This document shows, piece after piece, positions 31,001 to 42,265 of a stretch of 64,000 nt of DNA. Where the stretch lies: the NCBI GenBank assembly GCA_011032825.1, contig JAADJZ010000011.1, positions 62,001 through 126,000 on the forward strand, given 5' to 3'. The stretch is from Massariosphaeria phaeospora. Lineage: Eukaryota; Ascomycota; Dothideomycetes; Pleosporales. The notes beneath the pieces were generated by a model. The model had not been told where the DNA came from. It saw nothing but the letters and a program-made list of their open reading frames with translations, and searched no databases. The number at the start of each line of letters is the position of its first letter. Position 1 is the stretch's first letter. A program made the position numbers and the translations under genes.

Positions 31001-34000
31001 CCAATGTCGATTCCTAGTACCGAATTGGATAACAAGTTTAGTCTCTTGTCTTAATTCGTTAACCGAGTTTAGAGCTACGAACACAGCAAGTATTACTGCC
31101 TTCGCACTGTCAAAAACAGCCGCTTACCTGTTTAAGAGTGCCGTTTTCACATGCCCAAGAATCTCCGCGATCGAGCAATACTTAGCTCTCAACCTAGCAA
31201 AGATTAGCTGCGCTTTCTACTAATCCAGAATGATTCTATGTTGAACAAGTACAATCGTACTTTTATTATAGCCTAGATGGCCAATATCGACACCTCTCCC
31301 TGCACTAATATGAAAGCAGTTATCGAGTATATTGTCAAATACGCTGCCAAGGCTAAAAAGAAGTCCTTTTTATTTAAGAAAATAGCAACAAAGTTAGTAC
31401 CGTACGTTAATAAGACTTAGCTCTTTCAGTCGCTCGTTACCAAACTCATAAACAAACTTATCAAAGATCGCGATTACTCCGCCCAAAAGGTGTTTTATTA
31501 CCTGCTTAATCTTCTACTTAGTTAGTGCTCTCGTACTACAATTAGTGTAGATTTGCGACTAAAGCGTAAGCAGCTTAATCTCTACTAGGTTGAAAGAGAG
31601 AAAACCCGACGTAGCATGTTATTGCTTTAGAAATATCAAGAGAGGCCTAAGAATTTAAAGTTAGTTACTTATCTTACCTTCCTGCGGTCACACAATTATC
31701 GGCGGCCATACAATCTTCGACCTTGCGCAAAAAAGCGAGTACTTAACCTTTGGCCTCGCTACAAGCCTAACGACGTCGAAAACTACGGCCGCATCAAACT
31801 TATGTTGCATTATCCGTTTCGTTACATCAATAACTTTCTCGAGATTCTAGGTCTACATTATAAGCGTTGTGGTTTATTTATAAAAGCTTACAGTAATTGC
31901 CTTGATATTTGTGCTCATCCTTCTAACGGACTCAACGTTGCGTTACCAAATTCCTTTGAATCTGTTCATGAAAAAGCTGAAGATAATCCTGTCGCAGACG
32001 AAGCTAATAACATTAATGCAGAATAGAGTAAACTTGCGCGTCGCCTGCCTAATCGTGCTAGAAATAATCTAAACGCAGAAGATTGCCTTGGAAATCGCCC
32101 TATGGACCTCTAGGCCGTCTGGGATAACCGAATCGAGACTCATATTATCAACCGAGACTACTAGAAAGATTAGAAGACGAATCATCCTATCGCTGTTTAG
32201 GCGAAGTCTAATGTTTAGTATTCTAACCTTACAGTCAAACAGAAGTTAGTTTACGATGTGATTATCAACGATTATGAAGACAGAATCCTTGAACTACTCC
32301 TCGCTCCTATTCGACTCCATTTGGAGGGCCCTAGCGGTACAGGCAAGTTAGTTATTATCATGGCAATCTGTACTGCACTTGAGCGCCGGGCTGAAGAGGC
32401 AAGAGAGCGTGTACTAGTTATTCGAGCAGCCCCTACTAGAGTCGCTGCTAACAACGTTATCGAGCGAACTCTCCATGCCCTGTTTCAGTTGCCTATTAAG
32501 CGAAAGAATTACGAGCTCCTAACACGCCAAAATCTTTAGTCCATCTAGGCTTTCTTTCGTAGCGTCCAGTATCTCATCATTAACGAGAAATCAATAGTTA
32601 GCCTTAATCAACTCGCTTTTATCGATTACCGCTGCCGTGAGATATTCCCTGCAAACGCCAACGTCGATTTCGGCAGCCTCAGCATTATTATTGTAGGAGA
32701 TTTCTGTTAATTGCTGCCTGTAGGTAATAGTCCATTGTACAGCACCAAACCAACGACGAATACTAACTCTGTCGTTGGCTAGCGCCTGTATAAGCTATTC
32801 AATCGTACAGTTACGTTGAATTAGGTTATGAAACAACAAAGCGATGATTAGCAGCTATTTCGTACAGCCTTGAACTATCTCCGAACCAATCGCGTTACTG
32901 TAGAGGATTGGAAGCTCCTGACTTCTCGAGTAAAAGCAAAGTTATCCATTAAAAAAAGAGCTCAGTTCGAAAACGCTGTCTATATTTACGCCAAACGAGA
33001 GGAGGTTTCTGCTTTCAATCATCTCCGGCTCCGGTTGAACAACTACTCTGTCCTTCGTATTGCCGCCGATCACACAGGTCCCTAGGCAGAAAAAGCAAAC
33101 AGTAATAAGGCTAGAAATCTCCACTAGTTTCTCCTCTTTTTTATCAATTGCCGCATTATGCTCTTGGAGAACCTGTAGACAGAAGCAGCCCTCGTCAACA
33201 AGGCGGTAGGCACTGTTCGTAATATTGTTTAGCCTGTTGGTACAGTTGATCCTCGAAAGGAACCACCCCTAGCTTTGCTTGTCGCTTTCGATAAATACGA
33301 CGGTCCTAAATTGCTCCTTAATCCTAAGACAAATTAGAGGCTGGTTCCTATCCTCCGGGTGAAGCGTAAATGGTATAGGGGCACTACAGTGTGTACTCGG
33401 ACTCAATTTCCTGTTACTATCGCCTATGCGATTACAATTCACAAAAGCCAAGGTATCAGCGTAGATAGGGCCGTCTTGAACATCTCTGGACGCAAAGATT
33501 TCGCGCCAGGCCTTACCTACGTCGCCATCTCCCGTGTTCGGTCACTCGAGGGTCTCATGTTCGAGGAACCATTTGAGTTTCGTTGGCTCAAATTCAACGT
33601 CACCGACACCATCGTCATGAGAAACGCTGATTATCAGCGCCGGTTGGCTCAAGAGATTCAAGCAGAGGTCAGTTTCCTAATCCAGTTTGGCTCCTTCATT
33701 ATTCGTCAACTAATCGCGTACAGGGTGATGATGAGTTTCCTGATCTCGGTGACTTGCCCGACCTGCCATCTATCCGACCCCCTGAGAGCTCCGACCGGCG
33801 CGTGCCAACGTCGCAAATCCCGAGTGAAATGATCCATGATCTCTCTAGCGATTTATCAGTGCTTCAAGTCGGAAATTAGGGTCAGGTTCAGGGTCAGGGT
33901 TCATCGTGGCCTCCCGTGAGCCATCGCCGCGTCTCCTCTCACGAGCTCTACGATGATCCGACGCCCGCTCGACGTCCGGCGCCTGGTGACGACGCGCCTA

Positions 34001-34116
34001 TTGATGAGACTGAGTAGGTCTAAATCGGCATTGGCGGTTTGGCCGCTGGAGGTAAGCCCCCTGATGCCCCGCCTCCCGCTCCTTGCGCTAACCCAGGACA
34101 GGAAACTGCTTCATGA
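28034..34116 (+). pseudogene. Helitron Rep-helicase, one frame with more than 20 in-frame stops
   Basis: A single frame runs from 28034 to 33667, then a plausible 56-bp intron (33668-33723, GTCAGT ... CTAATCGCGTACAG) and a tail to 34116. Order: N-terminal Pro/Ser/Arg-rich region with Cys pairs (CAYCIEG, CMYCK, CLYC, CHRCNERW); Helitron-like N domain with FRYVVFNTIMRKQ; Rep region near 30800 reading HRYEWQARGSAYNYSLY then stop; PIF1/RecD-like helicase with Walker A GPSGTGKL, VGDFC followed by TAA and LLPVG, AYAITIHKSQGISVDRAVL and YVAISRVRSLEG. The two His of the expected HxH motif are Tyr and the Walker A Ser/Thr is Leu. Stops sit where Gln or Trp is expected. The first 1.8 kb has no stop. 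No frameshift was needed over 5.6 kb. Inactive. Confidence 0.88.
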
Positions 34117-34150
34117 ACGTGTACATTAGTCGAAAAACGAGCGCTGCGAT

Positions 34151-34198
34151 GAGATCAGCCATGAGATTAGCTATGAGATCGGCCATGAGATCGGCCAT
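34151..34198 (+). repeat. 12-bp tandem repeat, four units, near the Helitron 3' end
   Basis: Units GAGATCAGCCAT, GAGATTAGCTAT, GAGATCGGCCAT and GAGATCGGCCAT, the second carrying C-to-T changes. It lies 35 bp before the terminal hairpin and may be the subterminal repeat seen in many Helitrons. Confidence 0.8.
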
Positions 34199-34232
34199 GA
34201 GATGAATCAAATCCATTTACAATACCTGCTGC

Positions 34233-34268
34233 GCTGACGCTCTGTCGTCAGCTCCTTTGATTGACTAA
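34233..34268 (+). other. candidate Helitron 3' terminus (hairpin plus CTAA)
   Basis: Stem GCTGACG, loop CTCTGT, stem CGTCAGC, then TCCTTTGATTGA and CTAA. The geometry fits a Helitron 3' end; the next base is C rather than the usual T of an AT target. Confidence 0.6.
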
Positions 34269-35402
34269 CAAATTGATAGCGCTTTTGAGTAACTGTTGAC
34301 GATACGTTAGCTCTGTACGTGCCTTGCAGGGCTTTCATATGCGCCGTTTCGCAAGCCCCTTTTTTTGGTACTGTTTACGAACCAAGGCATATGATTAATT
34401 ATTACCACCACCACTCCACTCCACCGAGACCACCATCACTATCACTACCAACACTCTCTCTTAACCTCCCTAACCCCACACGACGTACTCTAACATCTCT
34501 TCTTCTCAATACCCTAATCACAGACCGCACAGACACACATACCACGAGGTCTTCGTCATTTTACTACTCTCCCACCCAGCCACTCCAAACATCGAATCTT
34601 CCTCTCTAATTTTTTGGTGTCCTCTAGACCTTCGAGGAAATGTAAAGAGCGAAACCAAAGGGCGAAAGAAGGCGGGCTTATATACCCTTCGCCTATCTAT
34701 CTAACACCATTCTACGCTCACAAGATTCTAGAACGCAAGAAGCCACATGGCTCTTGACACATTGAATTTTCCACCAAATCGCATCTCCCACTCGACCCCG
34801 ACTCCTAGAGCTCATTAACCGATCCACGCTCACTGCCCAGACGTGCCCCCACGGCCCTATCATTCATAATTCGTTCCTAATGCGCACCCAGGCACTACGC
34901 CTACCCTCTTACTCTACACGCCCTACACAGACAATACCTAGTATGCAAGATACAACAGGGTTGTGTAACAACAGAGGTAGACTATCTACCTATTGCTAAA
35001 AACACCTAGGCTGTCAAAAGGATGGCCTGGAGTCTTCTGATATCGGCAAGGAATTCTGCTAGGGAGGGGTTTTTCGAGTCGAAACACAACCACATACTGA
35101 GTTCGGAGCGTGTTTTTTTTATGTGCAAGTGATGCGGAGTACCTGTGCGAGGGAAAAGAAAGAAAGAGGAGGAAGAGCAGAGGATAGAGGCTTATATAGT
35201 GATGGTGTGGAGGAAGAGGGGATGACGCGGAGTGGGCTCTGAAGGAGACCTCATGTAACAAGTCAAACTCATGTAATGCAATTCATATACAACCATGTTC
35301 AATGCGCAGTTCCCACCCCGACAGAAAATCGCCATGCATACTCGATTCATGAACGCTAAACCCAAGTGCGAAAATAAATGAAAAGCACATCCACAACACC
35401 AC
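34269..35402. other. repeat-rich intergenic region, right part of the GCTTATATA array
   Basis: No gene supported. Two more boxes occur at 34676 (GCTTATATAC) and 35190 (GCTTATATAG), 514 bp apart, about two periods. A decayed relative of the 25401 MITE spans about 34843-35025 (CAAGATACAACAGGG, GACTATCTACCTATTGCTA). The open frames here are Pro/Ser/Thr low-complexity artefacts. Confidence 0.5.
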
Positions 35403-38275
35403 CTACAGCCGACTCTCCACATGCTTCCCCCACCCCTCTCTCTCCCACCTCTCCGGCCACACCGCCCCCAACCCTTCCCAAATCCCACCCACAAATTCAA
35501 TCTTCAAGCCCCCCTTAACCTCGTCCGGCAAATCCGCCGCATCCTTCCGATTCCCCTCCGGCAACACCACCCGCTCGACCCCCGCTCTCAACGCCCCAAT
35601 CAGCTTCTCCTTGATACCACCCACAGGCAACACCCTTCCCCGCAGACTCACCTCCCCCGTCATCGCCAATGTCGACGGCACAATTTTCCCGCTAAATAGT
35701 GAGATGAGCGCGATAGTGTGTGCAAGACCGGCGGAGGGCCCGTCTTTGGGGATTGCGCCGCTGGGGCAGTGCACGTGGATACTGCGGTTCTTCATGATGT
35801 CTTCGTCTATTGAGGCGGCGAGCCCGAGTTCGAAGGCGTGGGATTTGACCCACGACAGCGCGACTTCGACGGATTCTTTGAGCACGTCGCCGAGTTTTCC
35901 CGTGAGCTGTACGCGGCCGGTGCCGGGCATGTCTGCGATCTCGATGAAGAGGATGGAGCCCTGACCGCCGGTCGAGTAGGCTACCAGGCCAGTGACTACG
36001 CCAGGGCGCGCATGCTGCTCTGTGAGCTCTTCGGTGAACTTTTCTATGCCGAGGACAGCGTCGAGGTCTGAGAGGGTGACAATGGGGTTATACGTGGGGA
36101 GTGTGTCGGCATCCTTTGCGGTGGCGTACTCGACCGCTTTGGACCGGCAGACGGAGCCAATTTCGCGCTCGAGGTTACGAACACCGGCCTCGCGTGTGTA
36201 TGAGGTGATGATTTTGTCGAGGACGTCCGAGGGGATACTAAGGTTGGAGATTTGCAGGCCGTTAGTAGTAATTTGCTTAGGTATCAAATGCCGCGAGGCG
36301 ATGTGGCGCTTCTCGAGCGTTGTGTAGCCGGACAGCTGGATTGTCTCCATGCGATCTAGCAGTGGAGGAGGAATGGTATCAAGCGAGTTCGCTGTAGCGA
36401 TAAACAAAACCTTCGAAAGGTCGATCGGAATGTTAACGTAGTGATCCGTAAACGTGTGATTTTGTTCTGGGTCGAGGACTTCCAGCATGGCAGCGCTCGG
36501 GTCGCCATTATAGTTCGACACGCCCAGCTTGTCAATCTCGTCAAGCAAGAAGACGGGATTCGCAACGCCAACTTTCTTGAGCCCATTGACAACGAGCCCA
36601 GGCATCGCAGCAACATACGTCCTGCGATGGCCCCGAATCTCAGCCTCATCGCGAACACCACCGAGGGAGATGCGATGGAACTTGCGGCCAAGAGCAGTAG
36701 CGACAGACTTTGCAAGCGATGTCTTTCCCGTCCCAGGAGGCCCGACGAGCAGAAGAATGGGAGATTTGTCAACCATGCGCTTCTTCTCGCGTAACCGTAA
36801 CTCTTCCTCTGTCGGTTCTGGTGTGGCGGTCTTCGTAGACGCTTCTTTCCCCTTGTCCTCGTCCTTTTCTGACGTGTTCGCGGGTCGCGTCAACGCCTGA
36901 ATCTCCTCCTCGATAGTCTTGTTGGCTTGCTCCTTGAGTTTCAACACGGCCAGATACTCCAACAGCCTCTTCTTGATCTTATCCAGTCCATAATGGTCGT
37001 CATCAAGCTGCTTCTTCGCCCTGACCATTGTCCGTGCATCGAGCTGGTCGGCCGTCGTCTTGGTCCAGGGGATCTCAGCTAGGTTCTCGAGGTAATTCCT
37101 GCAGACTTGGAACTCTGCCTGCGCCGGGTTCATTTTCCGTAATCTTGAAAGCTCCCTCTGGGCCACCTTATCAGCGTCCGGCGACAGCTTCGCGTCCTGC
37201 AACCTCTTCTTGAGCTCGTCAATCTCATTCGCTTCCTCTTCGCCGCCCTGAGCTCCTCCGCCGGGGAAGCCACCCGCAAGACTAGGCAGGCCATTGGCAG
37301 TCCCCATCTTCGACCGACGCTTCAGCACTTCCTGTTGTAACCGCCGCAGCTGGTCAATGTCGAAGCTTCCAGCCGGCACAGGCGTGGTTGTAGTTGTGAC
37401 CATGACCCGTGTGCTCCCCTGTATGGAGCTTATCTGCCGCTGCAGGATATCGATAGCTCTGTCCACCCTCTCCTTAACGTCGAGCGCGGCTAGCACTCGC
37501 AGTTTCTCCTCGTGTGTGCAGTCGACCACATTCGTCATGAAGTCGGCCAGCGATCCCGCCTCCGAGATGTCCTTCCGCGCAATGTACAGCTCCAGTCTCC
37601 TCGCAACGAGCGGTGAAAGGGCGACGGCAGGCGTGCGCGGGAGTATCGACGAGAGGCGGACGAGGGCGAGCAGCTCACGCGAGAGCTGCTTCAGCAGGTT
37701 GAATTGGTCTTCGAGTTCGGGACTTGTGACGTCCACTGGCACAGTCAGTCCCATGCATTGCTCACTATTCGTCCTGGGCAAATTGTATGCGACTCACCAA
37801 CTTCCTCAACCTCTCTCAGCTCGCCCTCGAAGTAGGGCCTCTCCTGCACCACCCCGACAACCTGCACCCTCTCCAGCCCCTCCACAACGAGACTCAGTTC
37901 GCCCGCCCGTCTGCCCTGCACCCCACTGACCTTGGCCACACACGCGTATTCAAAGACGTCTTTCCGAGTCGCCTGTACAGGATCGCTCTCGAACAGATCC
38001 TCGGCTTCCGCCCGCTCGTCCTGCTTCCCGTCGTCGATCAACAGCCTCCCGCTGTCGCCCACGTGTTTCGATTTCAAGGGCACGCACGCGACGGTGATGG
38101 CGGCGTCGGGCCTGGCCGTCGGCGAAACGCTGTAGATCTTGGCGAGAATGGCAGCGACATCTGAGCGGTTGGCGATGGGGATCTTGAGCGAGGTGCCGGG
38201 GAGGAGGGCAAGCGGCGGCGCGAGCGGGATGAGCGGGAGCACTTTCGTGCTGGTTTTCGAGGGAGACTTGCCCAT
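35403..38275 (-). CDS. peroxisomal Lon protease homolog 2 (two exons)
   Basis: ATP-dependent AAA+ serine protease that degrades misfolded or oxidised matrix proteins in peroxisomes. Exon 1 37798-38275, intron 37736-37797 (GTGAGT ... CCAG), exon 2 35403-37735; 936 residues. Domains: N-terminal LON substrate-binding domain (about 1-250, with [14 protein letters not shown]), coiled linker, AAA+ module with Walker A GPPGTGKT (491-498), Walker B FLLDEID (555-561) and [12 protein letters not shown], then the protease domain with catalytic Ser827 (PKDGPSAG) and Lys870 ([10 protein letters not shown]), 43 residues apart as in bacterial Lon. The C-terminus is SRL, a PTS1 peroxisomal signal, and there is no mitochondrial presequence; both separate it from the mitochondrial Pim1 type. 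Without the splice, the N-terminal domain would be lost. Confidence 0.95.
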
Positions 38276-39123
38276 CGTGTGGGGATGTTCACGGGATGTG
38301 CGGTTGTTTGATGGGGTACGAGATGGGTCGTGGAGGGTAGAATGGTTGTGCTATCTTTCGAGTGGGCGCGTTCAGATGCGATGCGGATCCGGCTCGCTGA
38401 TGTCACGAGTAGGCAACGGCGCGCACAAAACACCTATTTCCCGCAACTACCGTAGCCAGTATGCGGAGTACACACAGGAGCGCTATGGACAAGGCAAAGC
38501 TGGAGAATCCTGTGCAAATATATCCTGCAGATGCGACGACGATTCCAGAAGATGCGACGCCTCGAGGTTCTGGTTCCGCCATCTACGCTAATGCAACGCC
38601 GAGGTAAGAGCATGGCGCTAGCCTGGTTTGGCCACGGGTTGTCCAATGCTGTTTGGACTGGAAGAGAGGAGGAAAGACTGCGAATGTACAATTGTTCAGT
38701 GCGGTAGCCATAAGTGTTGCTACTGAACACAAGCCTTTACTCTAGCATGTAACGCACCCGTGCTTCACTATGCGTAATACAAGCATGCCACTCTGTCTAA
38801 ATATCTACACCCGATTGAACATGTTGTCATCTACAACGGCGAACGCATCGCGCTGATCAATCTTTCCCTCCCACGACCATGCATGCAGGGCTGCAGTTCT
38901 GCAGAGAAGAATTACAGCCAGGAAGGCTGTCCAATCTGTGAACCCAATCGCCTACTCGTGCTTGCTTTCTCGAAGCAATTTTGAAGGCGGACTGCATCCA
39001 TACCAAACAAGAAAAATAAGTCTTCTGGAGATCAAATCGTTCTCGTTCCGATAGACTGAGACAAGGAAAGTGGCAGTCTTGGAATGTTAGAGGACCGGAG
39101 AAAAAGGAGGAACGGGCTATCTG
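38276..39123. other. intergenic region upstream of Lon / downstream of CHO2
   Basis: About 850 bp. Holds the Lon promoter and the 3' end of CHO2. Nothing is certain except the small open frame at 38485-38607 listed separately. Confidence 0.4.
38485..38607 (+). CDS. possible small ORF or first exon, divergent from Lon
   Basis: MDKAKLENPVQIYPADATTI and onward, 40 codons from the ATG at 38485, ending in AGGTAAGAG. The final TAA overlaps a consensus donor (AG followed by GTAAGAG), so this may be a first exon. No convincing second exon was found downstream. Coding-like composition is the only support. Confidence 0.25.
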   Translation: MDKAKLENPVQIYPADATTIPEDATPRGSGSAIYANATPR

Positions 39124-42100
39124 CTAATATCCCAACGTCGTGGGCGTGTTTCTGCCATGGCTGGGCGACATGCTGTACGGCGCCTGGTGGACCAATTGTT
39201 AGCGGATGCTGCATACAAGGCCAGCGTGGAACTATTATACTTACCAGAACCTTCTTGGCGTTACATATACGCCATGCAAGGTTGCGGACGTTGCCATCGG
39301 CTTGGACAACTTCGGGCGCGAACTCAATACCAAACCTAGTCACCATTAGCAGCACTCTATGATACTGGGGCACGAGACTCACATCTGATGCACCGCAAAT
39401 ACCACTCTTCGAGCGAATTTGCCATCCCTTTCCACAAGGCTGCCAAACGCTTCGTCAGGCGTGGACGGGGCGATCTCGGGGTCCCGGTCAAAGCAATTCT
39501 GAATGAGGGGCAGCAAAGTTTGCTCCACAGCTCGGTGAAAGCTGCCATTGGCATCGAGCTCCACATCCTCCTCGTCGAATCTCGGTATGCGTATCTCGAA
39601 AGCCTGTGAGAGAGCCATGACGTTGTGCTTGCCGCCGTGGTGATAACGGAACTCAAACACGCCAGTTGTCCACCAGAGCTTGTCACCGGTAAACTGCATC
39701 TCGCCAGTGTAACAGTCAGTGCCACCATCTTCACGGAAAGCAGCCGGAACAAGCTTGTCTGAGACGATAATGCCTTCCTCAGCACGCGTTGAGTCCCATA
39801 CACCTTTGTTGGTGGCAACCCACCGTCCGTTGGAGGCAATACGTGTGACATCGCGAGAAGCATTGTCAGCAACCATGTAGAGGCCGATCCAGTCTTTCTT
39901 GCTGTGCTTAAGTGGAGCTCGCCAGCGAACTCTGATAGGAGCTCCATACTGCAGCATCAGGGTCTTGAACTCACTAGTGCGAGCAGCAGGCACGCGTGCC
40001 ATCTCTCCTTCTCGGCCGCCGCTTTTCTGAGCCTCTGCTGTCGACGAGGAAAGTGTTCCCTCTATTTCCACTTTGTACTCTTTAGGATCAAGACCAGCAA
40101 GATCTGGTGCGAGACGAGTGATCGAAATGCGAGCTGGATAGGACTTAAAGAGAGACGAGGTATCTTTAACGAATGTCTCCATTCCAGCCGCAAGCTTTGG
40201 TCTCGCCGTTTCCAGGATATCTTCAATAAATTCGGCAGTGGAATTGAGATAAACATCCGCGGCCGAGTGCCAGTTCCTAATCGGACTGGGGAGAGCTTGT
40301 CTAAATGTCTTACTCACGCCAGATGTTTCGCGTAGGTTTTCGCCATACAGTTTCTGCATATGAGGACGTTCGATAAACTGCAGGAATGCTAGATTGAGCA
40401 TATGCGCGGTAGCAGCGAGATAGAAGATCGGGGTGCTCCAAGTGATGAGAGCGATACCCCAAAGACCTGCTAAGCCTAGGACACGCTCTGGATTGTTCAA
40501 GAAGCGGTAGATTCCAGAGTAAGTTAGATTCTTAGGCGACGGATCGAAAAAAAAGTCACCAAAGAACCAACCAAACTCTCCCAGAGACTCGTAGATGCTG
40601 ACGATTGTCCACAGCTGTAGTGCAATCAGGGCCACACCCAGTACATGTCGTAAGAGAGCTAGCCCGTCGTTCCAGTCAGGTGGTAAGACGTACATCTTCC
40701 AGGCCGCGCACATGAAGCTGGCATGGCACATGGTCATGCTGAGATGATAGAGATACTTCCACTGACGCCAAGCTTCGTCTTTGCTCTCGCCGTATTTGAT
40801 GAAGTGGCGCGTCCAGTTCTTCTTCTTGGATTGTCGGTCTAGAATGTAACCGAGACCAAGTGAGTACCATAGTCGCCAGGCAAACGCGTTCACGAGGAAG
40901 AACGCACGGATCGGCCACGTGTTTGGTGTTAGGGCGACAAGCAGAAACATGTAAAACTGGAAAAGTAGCACCGTCACGTCGATGGAGCGGTGGAGATCGG
41001 TGTTCGTCCAGCCGACAATGTTGTGGAACTGTCTAGGCTGGCCGGCAGAATCCAGCACTGACACACTGTCTGCAAAATTCGCTTCGGAGTGGCTGGAGGT
41101 AGGGCGGTCCTCGTGAGCAATCGATTGGGAATTGAGTCGCTTTCGGGGGGGTGGCGGATTGTACGTCTTCTCGATGTGCGGATTCTCCACGAGAGTCAAG
41201 AAGGCAAATTGAGCTGCGTGGGCGATGATGGAAATGAACAAGACTTTGTAGCTTGCCGCCATCATCGAGATGCCATAGTAGCCGGCATACCCTACAGAGT
41301 ACATAGGATGCGGAGCCATTTCGAAGACTCCGTCGAAGGTGAGCTGTTGATCAATGAGGTAGAAGAAGTCGCCCCAGTACCAAGCATAGTCCTTGACTAC
41401 TCTATGCGCATCCAGTTTAACCCACAGATTGAATAGGAAGAGGATGATACCAGTAGTCCACCGCAGTGCCCACAGTCCCCAGCTCTCATCCGGGCGATGA
41501 AAACAGGCTACGGCAAAGAGGCAGTACGAGACAAAGTCACACATGAGAATGAGATCTACCACACGTCTGAAGACCAGCCACGTGTTATACTCGAGCGGCG
41601 CCTCTTCGAACTTGTAGTCTTTGGGGATCTTAGTCTCCATCTCGCGTTTCAGAAGCCGGTACAGGGCAGGACGCGGGTTGTTGCCTGATTCAGGCTTTTC
41701 GAAGATGTGCGAGTTCTTCGCCCACAGAACAAGGCGATTGTGCTTGGACTGCATGTTGAGCAGCCAGCCAATGCCTGCATTGTACGCGGCACGCCAAAAG
41801 AGAAAAATGACTGCGAATATGGGGACGCGGGCGCTCTTGGGGAGGACGTAGAGGGTGAAGCCTAGACCGGCGAGGACTGCAAGCACTGCCAGGTCGGAGA
41901 TGTTTTTTGGTTGCGAGGGCGAGAGCAGCTGTGAGACCATGTCATGGGTGTGCGGAACGATGAAGACTGCATGGGGCTGCGGTGTTAGTCTCGACGCGTT
42001 TTCAAGACGGGTACTGACTGCACTTTGGGTTTTGTGTTCAACTGCTCGCTTCATCTGGTGCTCGGACAAACATACCAGTGCCGTCCGGCGTCCTGCCATA

Positions 42101-42265
42101 AGTGCGTTTCTCCCTACCATGGCAGTCCCCCTGGTCTTCCTGCTCGTTCAGTGCAAGCACTCTCTGCTTCGCATCGCCGGAATTGTGCAGGTGCAATGGC
42201 TTCGCGGTTGGGCGTTCCCTCAGCTCGCTCCCCTCGGCGCCTTGAGCAGCGCCAGCGTCAGACAT
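39124..42265 (-). CDS. CHO2: phosphatidylethanolamine N-methyltransferase Cho2 (four exons)
   Basis: ER membrane enzyme that uses S-adenosylmethionine to methylate phosphatidylethanolamine, the first step of the methylation route to phosphatidylcholine. Minus-strand exons 42076-42265, 39383-41966, 39245-39335 and 39124-39183; 974 residues. The first join gives [20 protein letters not shown], the family signature before [13 protein letters not shown]. The two small 3' exons add [20 protein letters not shown] and [12 protein letters not shown], the conserved C-terminus. Two repeated PEMT-type membrane units (about residues 85-330 and 390-640) each have several hydrophobic helices and a pattern such as [16 protein letters not shown] or [15 protein letters not shown] soluble C-terminal domain follows ([19 protein letters not shown]). 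An unspliced start near 42120 would translate intron sequence. Confidence 0.95.

Larger units (their letters stand above)
27260..34268 (+). mobile_element. Helitron (rolling-circle transposon), RIP-like decayed
   Basis: A Rep-helicase coding region typical of Helitrons, with a candidate 3' end: perfect 7-bp hairpin GCTGACG/CGTCAGC at 34233-34252, 12 bp, then CTAA at 34265-34268, matching the Helitron rule of a hairpin 10-12 bp before a CTRR end. The 5' end is not visible; 27260 is an estimate from the spacing of flanking GCTTATATA boxes and could be off by some hundred bases. No gene capture was seen. Confidence 0.75.

Noticed and set aside
33875..33905. Telomere-like TTAGGG and GGTCAG repeats
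   Set aside because: A single TTAGGG followed by GGTCAGG units that lie inside the Helitron C-terminal coding frame; not a telomeric array.
28034..34116. Helitron stops as programmed readthrough or recoding
   Set aside because: Stops are of all three kinds, occur where Gln or Trp is expected, and accompany loss of the Rep His and Walker A residues; mutation explains them better.
34319..35000. Pro/Ser/Thr-rich open frames right of the Helitron
   Set aside because: Pyrimidine-rich simple sequence gives long open frames without domain or splice support; part of the repeat array.
41967..42120. CHO2 start at 42120
   Set aside because: That N-terminus is translated intron; the family motif [11 protein letters not shown] is on the upstream exon and the donor and acceptor are consensus.
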